Notes under the pieces: generated by a model
Seen by the model: only the letters and a program-made list of their open reading frames with translations
Told to the model about the DNA's origin: nothing
Databases searched by the model: none
NCBI GenBank assembly: GCA_032718865.1
Contig: JALUTQ010000010.1
Location: 124,001 to 188,000 of the forward strand
Length of the DNA: 64,000 nucleotides
Direction: 5' to 3'
Source of the DNA: Tilletia caries
Lineage: Eukaryota; Basidiomycota; Exobasidiomycetes; Tilletiales; Tilletiaceae
Shown here: in pieces, positions 51,595-62,071 of the stretch
Layout: each line of letters opens with the position of its first letter
How positions within the stretch are numbered: the stretch's first letter is position 1
Position numbers and translations under genes: made by a program

Positions 51595-52760
51595 TCGTCG
51601 ACCATCGCGAGAAAACCGTCCCAACAGCAGACGAATTCGTCTGAGTCGATATAATCATTGATAGCAGCAGTTGGGCTCTTGCGTCGGGATGAGAAATCTT
51701 GGATCATTCGCCATTTTCCGCCAGATTTGGGAACCAGGCCCAGGGGGAGGTTTGAAACGAGCCCACTCTGGCCTCTACCTCTTCTTTGGAGAAAGGACCG
51801 ACCACTCGTCCCACCTCCATTTCCTTCACCACGATGGCTTGGAGGATCTCCAGCTCATCGTCAGCTGAGCAGCGGTTCCGCTGGACCATCGTCTCCCGAA
51901 TTGGAGGTATGCCGAAGTCGAAACCGTGTTTGATGCTATTGACCATCGCTGGGAAGGCATGCGACAGGTCGAATCTCTTGATGAAAGCATCGAAGCCCTC
52001 GGGCTTAAGCGGACTTGGTAAGAGAGCAAGTTTGGGTGCCGTGCTGGGACTTGCCGCAGAGGGAGCATTCGTGCAGTCAATAGGGACACTTGTCTCCCTT
52101 GCCGTCGCAGCCTCGTGTGAGATTGTATCGATAAAAGATGACTTATCCGTCTGAGGCGCGGCACAGCTTGTTGGAGGCGTTCCTATTCGCGTATCCGTCC
52201 TTTCCGTCTGGGCCTTTGGTACACTCCTCAAGGTTGTGCTTGGCCCGGCTGCCACACTGGAAGCATGCACCTCCCTGCGGTGGCTTCTTGCCGGGGGTGC
52301 TTGACGGAAAGGGCTTGCTGGAGGAAGACGACGCCGTCTTGCTTTGTTTGGGGGCATCGTGGGTTGCAGCCGCTGGGGCGGGTAGTGCGCGGCGCATGTC
52401 CATCGCATCCTTGGTGCGTCGCCAGATTCGATCCTGCCAGCAGCCAGACGCTTGGGTCCGGTCGGTCTCCATATCGGGAGTTGTAATACTCTTGCCGGAG
52501 TTTTTCCACGTAGAGCGCCAGGTATTCCCAGCTTGACTTCCGATCGGCGTACTCGCTTTCTCGGACCATCTCCCAGCCAGCTTGCCAGGCCTCCTTCTCC
52601 GTGCGGATCCAGTCCTTCGCCTCCTTGACCGTCTCCAATACAAGCTTGTCGTATATCTTGAGGAGGACCTTGAACGCCGACGACATATCCTGATAGGTCA
52701 TGTAGCAGTCCTCCTTTCGGTGGCCACCGAGTTTTGGCTCTTGCGCCTAGACTCTTGCGT
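51595..52760 (-). pseudogene. DIRS gag and RT N-terminus
   Basis: Minus-strand frames encode a gag-like helical part (TYQDMSSAFKVLLKIYDKLV), then a zinc-knuckle-like CFQCGSRAKHNLEEC. A frame change follows to the RT start, with HAFPAMVNSIKHGFDFGIPP, EVGRVVGPFSKEEVEARVGS and GEWRMIQDFSS. This is the 5' part missing from the fragment at 35-37.3 kb. It stops at about 51595; 51235-51595 holds nothing I recognise. Its gag end runs into the start of the FHA pseudogene. Confidence 0.75.
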
Positions 52761-52794
52761 CTACCACGAGACTCCGTCTCGTACATGGTGATGA

Positions 52795-54645
52795 GAGTGG
52801 ATTCTTCTTCCGCTGAGCCAACGAGGCAGGCGAGAGGGACCCTCACCAGCGCCCCATCTCGATCTGGACTCGAGTCGGCGCCTACCACTCAAGCTCCTTC
52901 CCCTTCTTCCTCCTCAACTTCTTCCCCTTCTTCGCCTTTTGGACCTTCTTCATCCGCATTCACCCCTCTGCCAAGTGCCAGCATCTCACCCGACCACCCC
53001 GTCAGCTCTTCTCTCCTCGCCATCCGATTTTATTGCGATCACTCTTCACTTTACCTCTACGATTCCAGATTTCCAGGAGACCACCTTCTCCTGGCCCAAG
53101 ATCGTACGGGGCTCGTACATTCTCGGAGGATCGCCTGGCGCAGAGTCTCATCCGCGTCCACCCCATGCCATCTTCTCGGTCCTTCAGCTCCTCCTCCACC
53201 AAGCCGAGTTTTCTTACAGCTCCGGTCACCTTACGATCCAGGACCTCGGCCGTACTCGATGTGGAACTCGGTTGAACGGCGTGCCGCTTTGGAAATGGGA
53301 GGAGGACAACTACCCCGCCGTTTTGGACGACGGTGACGCGCTCAACTTCGGCTTCCAAGACGACGACACACCTTTCATCACGAATCTTTCCTGCAGCGTC
53401 AAGAGGGAACGAAACGCAGCTGCGGAGGATCAGTGGAAGGGAATGGGAGAGAGCGCAGAACAGAGCGGAGCCAGAAAAGGTGAAGGTGAAGGTAGCCGCA
53501 GCTGGTGGTTGATGTTGGTGTATGCAAGCGAAGAGTTGAAGCTCTCAAACGCAATTGTGTCGAGAATGTGGTGGAGGGCGTGCAGGGGTGCAAGAATGTA
53601 TGCTGGTGGGGACTGTAATGGGACAGCTGAGGGAAAGAACGGACGAGCGGTGAATGGGCGACTATGAAGCTCGCTGGACGCCAGAGTTGTGGCGTCGGAA
53701 GACGCGGACGCGCGTGTGGATGATTCTGGGACTAGAAATGTTGGTATCGTATGAGGACCAGACAATGAAGGCTGATATTGCAGTATCAGCGGGCGCGGGA
53801 GTAGCGCAGCTGAGGAAGGCGGCACGGGACTGTCGCACAGTTGCTCGAAGGCGGCGTGGAGTCGACGCAAAGCAATGTCAACTGATCGCGTACGTCGCAT
53901 GTGCTGCGTGGCCCTCCGAGCCGTCATCCAAGCTGCCTGAGTTCGAGACACAGCGATATATGCCAATCGTAGGGATGCTATCGGGACGGAAGGAGAAGAG
54001 CCGCCGCTCAAAGACGACGTTGACGACGCGGTGCATCCACTGACAGTCTCCGGCGCGTTGTCGTTCTTCGCGACTGGGTATCCAGAAGAGTACTGTGCGG
54101 TTGCTGAGGCCATCACCCGTGCTGACGCGGCGCATGATTGAGCTCCGACGGCGAGCTGAATTACACGAACGGAGGGCTCTGTCTGTCCAGCGCGCGAAGG
54201 CGACGCGAATATTGGGGAGGGAATCGAGGAGTGGGAGTTTGGAGTCGACTCCGAACGCGCGATGTCGTCCTCGGTCGGACCCGGTCCAGACGCGCAGAGA
54301 GTTGCTGAGGAACTGCAACCTGCTGTTGAACCGGGAGCCGGAGCAGCGGAAGATCCCGTTGTTGATGAGCGCCTCGTCGTCAACGAGCTGCCTGATTCGG
54401 ACTTGGAAGAAGCGATGATAGGACCGGAGGACACGCCGGTTTGGGCTGACGCATCAGCAGCATCCGAACGCGCGGCCATCCTCAACGCGGTGTGGTTGAC
54501 CGACAGGCCGATGGGGGTCTCGCTTAGTGCGGGTCTGTGCGGTTCGCTCGGGCCGGAAGAGGTTGACTCGACCAGTCGGAGAAGGACCAAGCAGGGAGTG
54601 AGGTTGGTAAGGCGATTGGAGGAGGGTTGGGTCGTATGGGGATAG
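52795..54645 (+). pseudogene. second FHA-domain gene, with six in-frame TGA stops
   Basis: One reading frame runs the whole length. Its first part (to 53667) encodes an FHA domain: VRGSYILGGSPGAESHPRPP, SSGHLTIQDLGRTRCGTRLN, DDGDALNFGF. After that the same frame continues to 54645 with acidic, protein-like sequence (NELPDSDLEEAMIGPEDTPV) but is broken by six stops at 53665, 53752, 53773, 53938, 54139 and 54157, every one TGA. CGA-to-TGA changes by deamination at CpG would explain this. The 5' end lacks a start in frame and abuts a DIRS fragment. A long antisense frame over 53430-54590 is taken as a shadow. If the gene instead ends at 53667 it would be a short FHA protein. Confidence 0.55.
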
Positions 54646-54821
54646 GGGTCTGTGGGTGAAGGAGTATGTGGATGTAAGGTAGAGATGAGAGGGGTTTCGT
54701 AGAGTCAGGAGTCAGGCAATTTCAGACGAGAGAAAGATTCAGAGAGAACAACGTATGGATTTCTTCTGCGAGTGAGGAAAGAGACAGAGCCTTTATAACC
54801 GGAGAAGGACAGGGGCAGTAG

Positions 54822-55619
54822 CTAGTGGGAGAGAGTGTGTGTGGGTGGATTGTGGGTGTGCTGTGCTGTGCTGTCCTTCGGTTCGGCCTTGAATGCCCAA
54901 GGAGTATTGGGATCTTGGGTGGAGGTGATCGAAGGAGCGTCTGGACGCATTCGGGAGCAGGATCGTCCTAGGTGGGTAGAACGGTCTTGGGGTGATCGAG
55001 CAGAAGATTGGAGGAGACTTGGGGGTGATCGGACAGGATGGAGGAGACTTGGGTGACTTGGAACGATCGAGCAGAGGATGGAGGAGACTTGGGTGACTTG
55101 GAGCGATCGAGCAGTGGATGGAGGAGACTTGGGGCGAGAAGGTGTGCCGACAGTCTTGGAGCAATCGAGCAGGATGGAGGTGTGCCGATGGTCTTGGGGC
55201 AATTGAGCAGGATGAAGGTGTGCTGACGGTCTTGGAGCATCGAGCAGGATGGAGGTGTTGACGGTCTTGGGGCAATCGAGAAGGATGGAGGTGTCGACGC
55301 ATGTGGAAGTCGCTTGAGACCTTCTCTTCTTGGGGAGCGATGCGGTTGATGACCGGGTCTTCATGGTGGGCTTGCTCATGGAAGGGGAAGGCTCCTTGGT
55401 TGATGGATGCGGCTTCTTCGGCGACGGAACATCGACCCAGAAGGTCGCGTCGGTGTCTGGCTGTGGACGCGCAAGAGTGTGTGTAGGTGTCTGTTCGTGA
55501 CCAGTTGTCGCTGCTTCTGGGGATGGGGTGGGCGAGCGAGACAGGGTGAGGGTGCCAGTGCGTGCAGGTGTTTGCTCACGACCAGCGGACGCCGCTTCCG
55601 GGGAGCCTTGCTGAGCCAT
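54822..55619 (-). CDS. small repeat-containing protein P2, paralogue of P1
   Basis: The frame starts at the ATG at 55619. It has an N-terminal pair of repeats (LTLSRSPTPSPEAATT), then DATFWVDVPSPKKPHP and TMKTRSSTASLPKKRRSQ, matching P1 at 7361-7696. It continues as a Ser/Pro/His-rich tail encoded by a minisatellite (units with SILLDCPKTV and similar). About 265 residues. The KKRR run may be a nuclear signal. Unknown family. It is probably the parental or fuller copy, since P1 stops right after the MKTRSST motif. Confidence 0.45.
   Translation of the reverse strand: MAQQGSPEAASAGREQTPARTGTLTLSRSPTPSPEAATTGHEQTPTHTLARPQPDTDATFWVDVPSPKKPHPSTKEPSPSMSKPTMKTRSSTASLPKKRRSQATSTCVDTSILLDCPKTVNTSILLDAPRPSAHLHPAQLPQDHRHTSILLDCSKTVGTPSRPKSPPSTARSLQVTQVSSILCSIVPSHPSLLHPVRSPPSLLQSSARSPQDRSTHLGRSCSRMRPDAPSITSTQDPNTPWAFKAEPKDSTAQHTHNPPTHTLSH
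55010..55300. repeat. minisatellite within P2, units of about 40-45 bp
   Basis: Two interlocked unit types occur: GATGGAGGAGACTTGGGTGA with CGATCGAGCAG, three to four copies, and GGTCTTGGAGCAATCGAGCA with GGATGGAGGTGT, four copies. Unit length varies by single bases, so the encoded reading frame shifts between units. Confidence 0.8.
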
Positions 55620-55879
55620 TGTCAATGCTGGTGGGTGTCCGCATGCAGGATCGCTGTCGTAAGGTGGAGAGAAGGGTCATGTTGAAAAGAGATGAGGGGA
55701 GACGATGGGGCAGCGTAGGGGGACGGAGATGAGGAGCAGGCTTGGTTGTTTGCAGGAAGCAGGGTTCAGGAATTATGAGATGTTCTTGATCGAGGTGGGT
55801 AGCGTGGCCGGCCGTTTTATCCGGGAGAGATGAGACTGAATCACTGAAGTGACCCAGCCGCGAGGGGGTCTGAGCGGCT

Positions 55880-58070
55880 ACCACACGCGGGAGCATCCTG
55901 AGCCGACAACAGAGCGCTCTTAAGTCCAGCAGATGTGCTCCCATCGGCCGCCTCCAGTACCGATGTCGGTACAGAAGTTGTCGTAACACCAACGCCGATG
56001 TCAAGCAAGATCGGAGAGCGTGTGTCTGGTCCGATGATCTCTGTATGGGAATCGGTATCCACCGTGCTTGTGCCCACTTCGATGGTTTGCTCGCGCAGGG
56101 CCGCAACGCAATCTGAGGGCGGGACTGGGCGGGTCTTGAGTGACCGTCAGCGTTTGAGGTAGGCTATGTGATTAAGAATCATTTAACACTCAGAACCTGT
56201 TTTTCTTACCCTATGGAGCCAATACTGCTCAGAACACTCTCTAAGTTGGCAAGCAAGGTCTCTGGGATGATCCAAGCAAACCGGTATTATTTTTGTCATA
56301 TGTTAAATTTTAGATAGTTGTATTATGCTAGTGCAGCTGGACAATTGATTCACCTGTGGCGTTATGCAGGCTCGGAATAATTATGAGATGAAACCAACAG
56401 AACCTCTTGGCGAAAGGGAGCAGCAATAACTCCAGCGCGTCCGCAGCGGAGGAGATTGCGGACCCTGAGCCGATAGTCAGGCGAGACTAGTAGAGAGATC
56501 TGTGAGAAAAGCTTGTGGATTTCACTATGGTAATTGGTACAAACTACAATGGGGAGAAGCCGTTTTATAGGCGGGGGAATTGGAGCATGAAAGGGGAAGA
56601 GAGAAGTGGCACGACATTGCGCAATGATGAGGGAGCAGGAGGAGAGAAGACGCGTGGCGAGCGCGTGGCGCGAGCGCGGGAAAGCGAACTTGCAGAAGTG
56701 AGTCTGAGGACTCTAGAGTCTAGGGAGTCTGAGTCTACTATGAGTGGCAATTAGAAGCTGAGTCTGAGGAGTCTGGTCACGATCTGGAGCCACCCAGCAC
56801 ATGTAAGGTCGTGATTGGGAGTTCACGATTTCCAAACAATGACACGATGTGTCCCTCTAGTCTCTAGGCACTTCTTGGTGTACGAAGTGCACCTCAGTTT
56901 TCAACACCAAAATCTCAAAACAATGATAGGTTCATTCGGAAGGTATAGTCAAAGATCAAAGAGAGCTCGTAGAGCCTTTCGGATTGAGACTCGGATCAGT
57001 CTATGAGGTTTGGTAGGGGAAAATGATATTAATTGAAACAAACATGATAGAAACACAAACAGCCAACAGGATTAGCATATGTCCAGGAGCATAAGATGGC
57101 CACAGCAGCCCAAAGCCCCAAACAAGAGCTCAATAGAACCAGCGTACGCTTTTAGCTTTAGAGTCAGGAAAGTTGATCAAAAGAGTGTAGCAATAATGTG
57201 AACGGTCAAAACACGAGAAAGTGTGTGCTCACCGTCGGTTGCGATATTTCGGGGTATCTCATATCTGACGGCACCTGAGCGCAACCAGAACCTGAAACGA
57301 GATGCAAGAGGGCGGAAACGGAAGGTAAGTATATAGAGGTGCTCCATGAGAAGTTCTGGAGTCGTACTCGTACGACGTACATACCGATTTCAGATTTGCA
57401 TAAATGATAGCTGAAAAGCAGACAGGCACCAGGGTCAAAGAGGGCTGAACGAGATGACTGGGGCAGCAGAGGAGATGAATGGCCGCGAGAAGAGAGGAAA
57501 AGAGCTGTATTTCAACCAAAAATCTATACCATACAGACAAGTGAGAGGAGTAAGGAATGATCAGAAAGAAGAGGTGGTAAGCAATCGAGATGGATGGGAT
57601 GGAAAATGTAAGCATAATCATGCCATTCAATATTAGCCAGTGCACAGAGAGGCGAGATATAATCCAAATGACTTCAAAATCAACCCAGTTAGTGATGAAG
57701 TATCCCTGCGATATATCAGAGACAGTCAGCGTTGATATACAGGGGAAGGTATGGAACGGTCAGAGTCACGGCAGAGTTGAGGAATGGGGAGAGTTAGTTA
57801 TCTTTGAAAGGCCGCTGGTGGTCAGAATCAGCATCGGTTGCGCGCAAACGAGGCCCAAAGCGACTTCAACACTACCTCAGCGACTCAGGCCTTGCTCTAA
57901 CTCCGTGACGAGGTCAAAACCGGTCGGGGACGTCCCAATTGACGCCCCTTCAAAGTCATCCAAAAGACGCGTAACTTGGCGACATAACAGAGGATAGAGA
58001 TCTTCCCCTGCTGAGAAGTTTTGAAGAGGATACGACGATACGTGCAGAATTGCGAAAAAAGTTTCAATTG
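55880..58070. other. no supported gene
   Basis: Contains weak frames only. A GAGTCT-rich simple repeat lies near 56695-56775 and a purine-rich stretch near 56575-56700. The flank at 55620-55880 is the P2 upstream region that resembles that of P1. Confidence 0.4.
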
Positions 58071-58072
58071 AT

Positions 58073-58783
58073 GTACACCACCAGACTGCCCGAGTGTTTC
58101 AGGAAGACTCGGCCGAGTACTTCAGAGTGACTCGGGGTCTGAGTGGAGACAACTTCTCTCAGAGTCACTCCCCAGTATTTTCTGCGGTCTTCGGGAGCAC
58201 TCCGGAGCAGAATACTCTGGTACGCTCTGGAGCAATGCTCCCGAGTATCATGGGAGTGATTTGGACAGCATGACATGGAGCAAATTGGGAATTCCCAGCG
58301 CCGCAGAAAGGTGCTGCGAGGTGAGCGATGAGATTCCAGCGATAAAATGGAATCAAAAAGATTAAAATGTGACATTTGTGAGACACGAACCCCAGACCTG
58401 AAGGTTTTTTTAGTCACACCTCATAGCCTCTATACGATCGGAAGTTCTCATCATTAGTCAAACCTGGAATAAAGATTATATACCACTGTTGTTAACACTT
58501 TGTTTCCCAAGAGTCGTAAACAACGAAATGCGTGCATGGAATTGAGTCGCACGCAGCGGATAGGACAGAATACCCAGACGAAGTCAAGCTTGTTGCAGTC
58601 ATAAATTTCTCGAGCGCTCTCACTGTGCTCCGGAGCCTGGGGGTCCCGAATACTCCGGAGCCATGCTCAGGAAACACTCGCGAGAAGTTATTCGGGAACA
58701 TATTTCTGACACTCTGTGTAACCCTTCCCGAGCTATTTTCGCCGGAGTATCTCCCGAGAGCTCGACCTCATTTGGCGGTGTAG
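58073..58783. mobile_element. about 710-bp MITE-like element with TACACC ends
   Basis: The ends TACACCACCA at about 58074 and complement TGGCGGTGTA at 58773-58782 are inverted. Next to them are clusters of ACTCCGGAG, CTCCCGAG and GAGTACT-type motifs. The core holds a pol III-like unit on the minus strand. No coding potential. The target duplication is not certain. Confidence 0.5.
58375..58445 (-). other. tRNA-like pol III module within the MITE
   Basis: On the minus strand, TCGTATAGAGGCTAT resembles an A box and GGGTTCGTGTC a B box, joined by CCTTCAGGTC, a block also present in the tRNA-like unit at 27.9 kb. It does not fold well as a tRNA. It may be a tRNA-derived relic. Confidence 0.3.
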
Positions 58784-59000
58784 GCGGATAGCTCTACGGC
58801 CGTAAGAAAACCACCTCTATAACCCCAGTACTAAAGTCTGGGGAATGGAGCCTAGTGAGGCAAAACTGGGAAGCCTGGGGTGGATGTACATATCATGTGA
58901 GGGAGGTGTGGTTTTTTCGATGGGAAATTGGACGGCTTTTGTGTGTTCTGTTGTGCGTCCGGGTAGCAACACTGCGGTGAGCCGCAAGTGACTGCATGGA

Positions 59001-61508
59001 ATGAATGACTGGAGAATGGCAACTGGCAGCATTGTACCTCTTCGCACCGTCGACTGGAGCAGCCTCTCAGCGATCGCAGCGGCGTGCACCGAGGCCGACC
59101 GCCCAGCAAGGCGATTCGCGCCCATGCGTTCTCACAGCGTTGCACAGACGCAGACGCTCCAGGTGCAGACACACGCCCGCTCCGGCCGCCGCATGATCAA
59201 CCAGTACATCATCCTCCACGAGCTCGGACGCGGCGTACACGGACAGGTCCGCCTCGCCCTCGACAGCAACACCCTCAGCGACAACGAGGACGACGGCGAC
59301 GATGACGACCAGCACGGCCGTCTCGTTGCCGTCAAGATCGTCCAGCGACAGCCCAGGAAGCGTCTCAAGATCGGCGGCGGTGGCCTCGGTCCGTCTGCGA
59401 ACTCAGCAGCAGCAGCGTCAGCTCGCTCCCGCGGCGCCCTCCTCCTCACCACCGACGCCAAGGTCAAGCGCGAGATCGACATCCTCAAGAAGCTCCACCA
59501 CCACAATGTCGTCTCTCTACTCGAGGTCATCGACGACCCGGACTCCAAGAAGATCTTCATCGTACTCGAGTACATGGCCGGCGGAGAACTCCACTGGCGC
59601 GACGAGTCCCCAGCCGTGCCCGGCACTCTCGAGCACCGGCTCAGCATGCCCGCCCCGCGCCCCACCCTCACCATTCCTCAGATCCAGGGCGTCATGCGCG
59701 ACCTGGTCTGCGGCCTTCAATATCTCCACAGCGAAGGCGTTATCCACCGCGACATCAAACCGGCCAATCTGCTCTGGGACGAGTACAAAAGGACGGTCAA
59801 GATCTCCGACTTCGGCGTGAGCCATTACAGCGCGACCTTAAAGCAGCAAGCTCATGCGCATGTCAGCGCTGCCAACAGCTCCCATACAAGCGCGACCAGC
59901 TCGCCTCTCGTCGTTTCGCACGCCACGCTTCCCTCCGACACCTTCGGCCCCATTAGCAGCATGCCCTCGGACGAACAAGAGCTAGCTAAGACGGCGGGAA
60001 GCCCAGCTTTCTTCGCGCCCGAGCTATGCGTCGCAGGCGACCCATCATTCGCCACCTCCCGATCCATCCTCAACCTCCGCCATCTCTCCCCCTCCTCCAG
60101 CTCGGCAGGCTCAACAACGCTCACAGGCGAACCACCCCCTGCTCCACCCGCTGCGAACAACCCGCACGTCATCCCACCAGGCAAATGTCCGCCCATCACA
60201 AAGGCGATCGACATCTGGGCCGTCGGCGTCACCCTGTACTGCCTCTGCTTCGGTCACCCGCCCTTCGACGCCGAGAGCGAGTTTGCGCTCTTCAACATCA
60301 TCCCGAACGAGGATTATGAGGTGCCTGCGTGGGCGGGGGCGCCGGATCGGAATCTGGACCAGGCTGCTGTGTTTGGGCGGTGGAGAGTCGGGCCGAGGGC
60401 AAGGCGGTGGGGACGACGGCGTGTTGAGGAGGTCGCTTCTGGGTGGGGGTCGCCGTGGGCCGCACGACGGTGGGCGGACGAGGAAGCGGATGTCCATCCG
60501 GATTCGCGCAGACCGTCGTTCTCAGCCGTACGATCGTCATCGTCGACGTCAACTGAGGAGTCTTCATTCGCCCGGCCGAAAGCGCCCCACTGGACGGCAT
60601 CGCCCTCCAACGACGGATCGTGGCTGCCGGACCTCCCATCGCACCTATTGTCTTCCGAAGCGGTGCAACTGCTCGACCTGCTCGACTCGCTCCTCACCAA
60701 AGACCCCGCGAAGCGAATCACGCTGGAAGACGTGAAGACGCACCCTTTCCTCCACCTCGACCCCACCCCCCTCTCTTCTCCGGACCCGGACGCTCAAAGT
60801 AGTGGACAAGACGAGCTGTCGGATCATGATGAGGACGACAGCGCACCCCGCGTACCCGACCGAGGACGGTTCACATCCATGCGCTCCCTCCGGCGGGCGC
60901 TCGAATCGGACGACGACCGCGTGCTGCGGAACGACGGGAGTGGGTGGCGGTACGACCGCGGCAGCTCCTTCGGTCGGCCGGCGGGGGCGACGCATTCCCT
61001 CCTTGCCGACGAGCGAGGTGCAGCGGCAGCAGCAAGTGCGAGTGCTCTATCTGACTTCGCCGCCACGCATGGACTCGAGTCCGGGTTACATTCTTCCGCG
61101 TCCTCCTCGCAACAGTCGCAGTCTCAGTCTCGGTCACAGTCACAGTCGCCGCAGAGTACATCAGGCGGCTTCTACGCGAACGGACACAGCTTCAGCACAC
61201 ACGCACGCCGACGGAGCTCGATCGGCTCCGCGGGCTCGTCGTCGGGTGGGTCGCTCTCCGGCACGGAGGTGGCTGTCTGGCATCGGTGGCAGCGGAGGGA
61301 AGAAGAGGGCAGTGGAGCAGAGGAGGAAGAAGGAGGAGGAGAGGGGTGCGGCGTGGATGATGTGGATGATGTAGTGGATGACGTGGAGGGCGACGACCAT
61401 GAGGATGACGAGGAGGACGACGAAGAGGATAGAGGGGTCAGTTTCGAGGCACGTAGCAAGCAGGCAGTCCGGCACAGAGCTGATGTAGCAGCGGAAACAA
61501 ATAGATGA
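59001..61508 (+). CDS. CaMKK/Ssp1-Sak1-like serine/threonine protein kinase
   Basis: An intronless frame of 835 residues from an ATG at 59001. Kinase motifs: Gly-rich loop GRGVHG (about 76-81), VAVK Lys112, HRDIKPAN (catalytic Asp251), DFG Asp270, then GSPAFFAPEL, the activation-segment signature of CaMKK/Elm1/Sak1/Tos3-type kinases that phosphorylate AMPK/Snf1. Low-complexity insertions separate DFG from APE, follow APE, and lie before the last lobe helices (LLDSLLTKDPAKRITLEDV). A long Ser/Gln and acidic tail follows. The segment before SHSVAQ may be a non-native extension if an upstream intron was missed. It is convergent with FZO1. It probably acts in glucose/energy or cell-polarity signalling, by family analogy. 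Confidence 0.85.
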   Translation: MNDWRMATGSIVPLRTVDWSSLSAIAAACTEADRPARRFAPMRSHSVAQTQTLQVQTHARSGRRMINQYIILHELGRGVHGQVRLALDSNTLSDNEDDGDDDDQHGRLVAVKIVQRQPRKRLKIGGGGLGPSANSAAAASARSRGALLLTTDAKVKREIDILKKLHHHNVVSLLEVIDDPDSKKIFIVLEYMAGGELHWRDESPAVPGTLEHRLSMPAPRPTLTIPQIQGVMRDLVCGLQYLHSEGVIHRDIKPANLLWDEYKRTVKISDFGVSHYSATLKQQAHAHVSAANSSHTSATSSPLVVSHATLPSDTFGPISSMPSDEQELAKTAGSPAFFAPELCVAGDPSFATSRSILNLRHLSPSSSSAGSTTLTGEPPPAPPAANNPHVIPPGKCPPITKAIDIWAVGVTLYCLCFGHPPFDAESEFALFNIIPNEDYEVPAWAGAPDRNLDQAAVFGRWRVGPRARRWGRRRVEEVASGWGSPWAARRWADEEADVHPDSRRPSFSAVRSSSSTSTEESSFARPKAPHWTASPSNDGSWLPDLPSHLLSSEAVQLLDLLDSLLTKDPAKRITLEDVKTHPFLHLDPTPLSSPDPDAQSSGQDELSDHDEDDSAPRVPDRGRFTSMRSLRRALESDDDRVLRNDGSGWRYDRGSSFGRPAGATHSLLADERGAAAAASASALSDFAATHGLESGLHSSASSSQQSQSQSRSQSQSPQSTSGGFYANGHSFSTHARRRSSIGSAGSSSGGSLSGTEVAVWHRWQRREEEGSGAEEEEGGGEGCGVDDVDDVVDDVEGDDHEDDEEDDEEDRGVSFEARSKQAVRHRADVAAETNR

Positions 61509-62071
61509 AGGGGGGTCATGTCGTTTGGAATCAGATTTCTCTTTTTTTTGGGGGGATGATAATAGGGGTCATGTAGCAAAGGGGGGGGGGGGGGGGAAGA
61601 TGGGGCAAGCTGGAACAAAGGTTGGGATGTACACGGATTGAAAATAGGGGTGGAGAACGAGTAAAGTAGAAACAGAAAGGAAGTGATAAAGTTCGAAAAG
61701 GTCGTTAGAGGAAGAGGCGAACCGAAGTGGAGAGAGGAGAAAGAAAGGAGCGGAAAGGCGATCTTGGGTGAGGGAAGCTCGCGGGGGGCCGGGGCCGGAA
61801 GTCGTTTCAGTGTATGGATGGAAAGGCGGAAGAGCCGGAGGCGGAAGAGCTGAAGGTTGGGAAAAAAATCGGAGACGAGGGTTGGCGTGAAGGGCGTCGC
61901 CGAGAAGGGAAGGCCGAGCTGGAGTGCTTGGTCTCCGAGAAGGCGCCAAGTCCACGTCCGCACGGGGGGGAGATTCGAAAAAGAAGAACGAGAAAAAGCG
62001 GAATCCTCTCGAGTTTCGAAGCGGTGGATCGTCGTCGTCGGCCTCTAGGCCAGAGAAAAGGAGAAAATTTC
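61509..62071. other. convergent intergenic region with a G homopolymer
   Basis: The 3' ends of the kinase and FZO1 face each other across 563 bp. A long G run of about 18 residues lies at 61581-61598, preceded by TTTTTTTTGGGGGG. No gene seen. Confidence 0.5.

Noticed and set aside
51704..52888. 394-codon minus-strand frame taken as one gene
   Set aside because: Only its C-terminal part is RT-like. The gag and zinc-knuckle sequence are in other frames, so it is a frameshifted DIRS fragment.
53430..54590. 386-codon minus-strand open frame antisense to the FHA pseudogene
   Set aside because: It starts at TTG and is low-complexity Ser/Ala/Thr throughout. It lies opposite a frame with clear FHA sequence, so it is most likely a shadow caused by base composition.
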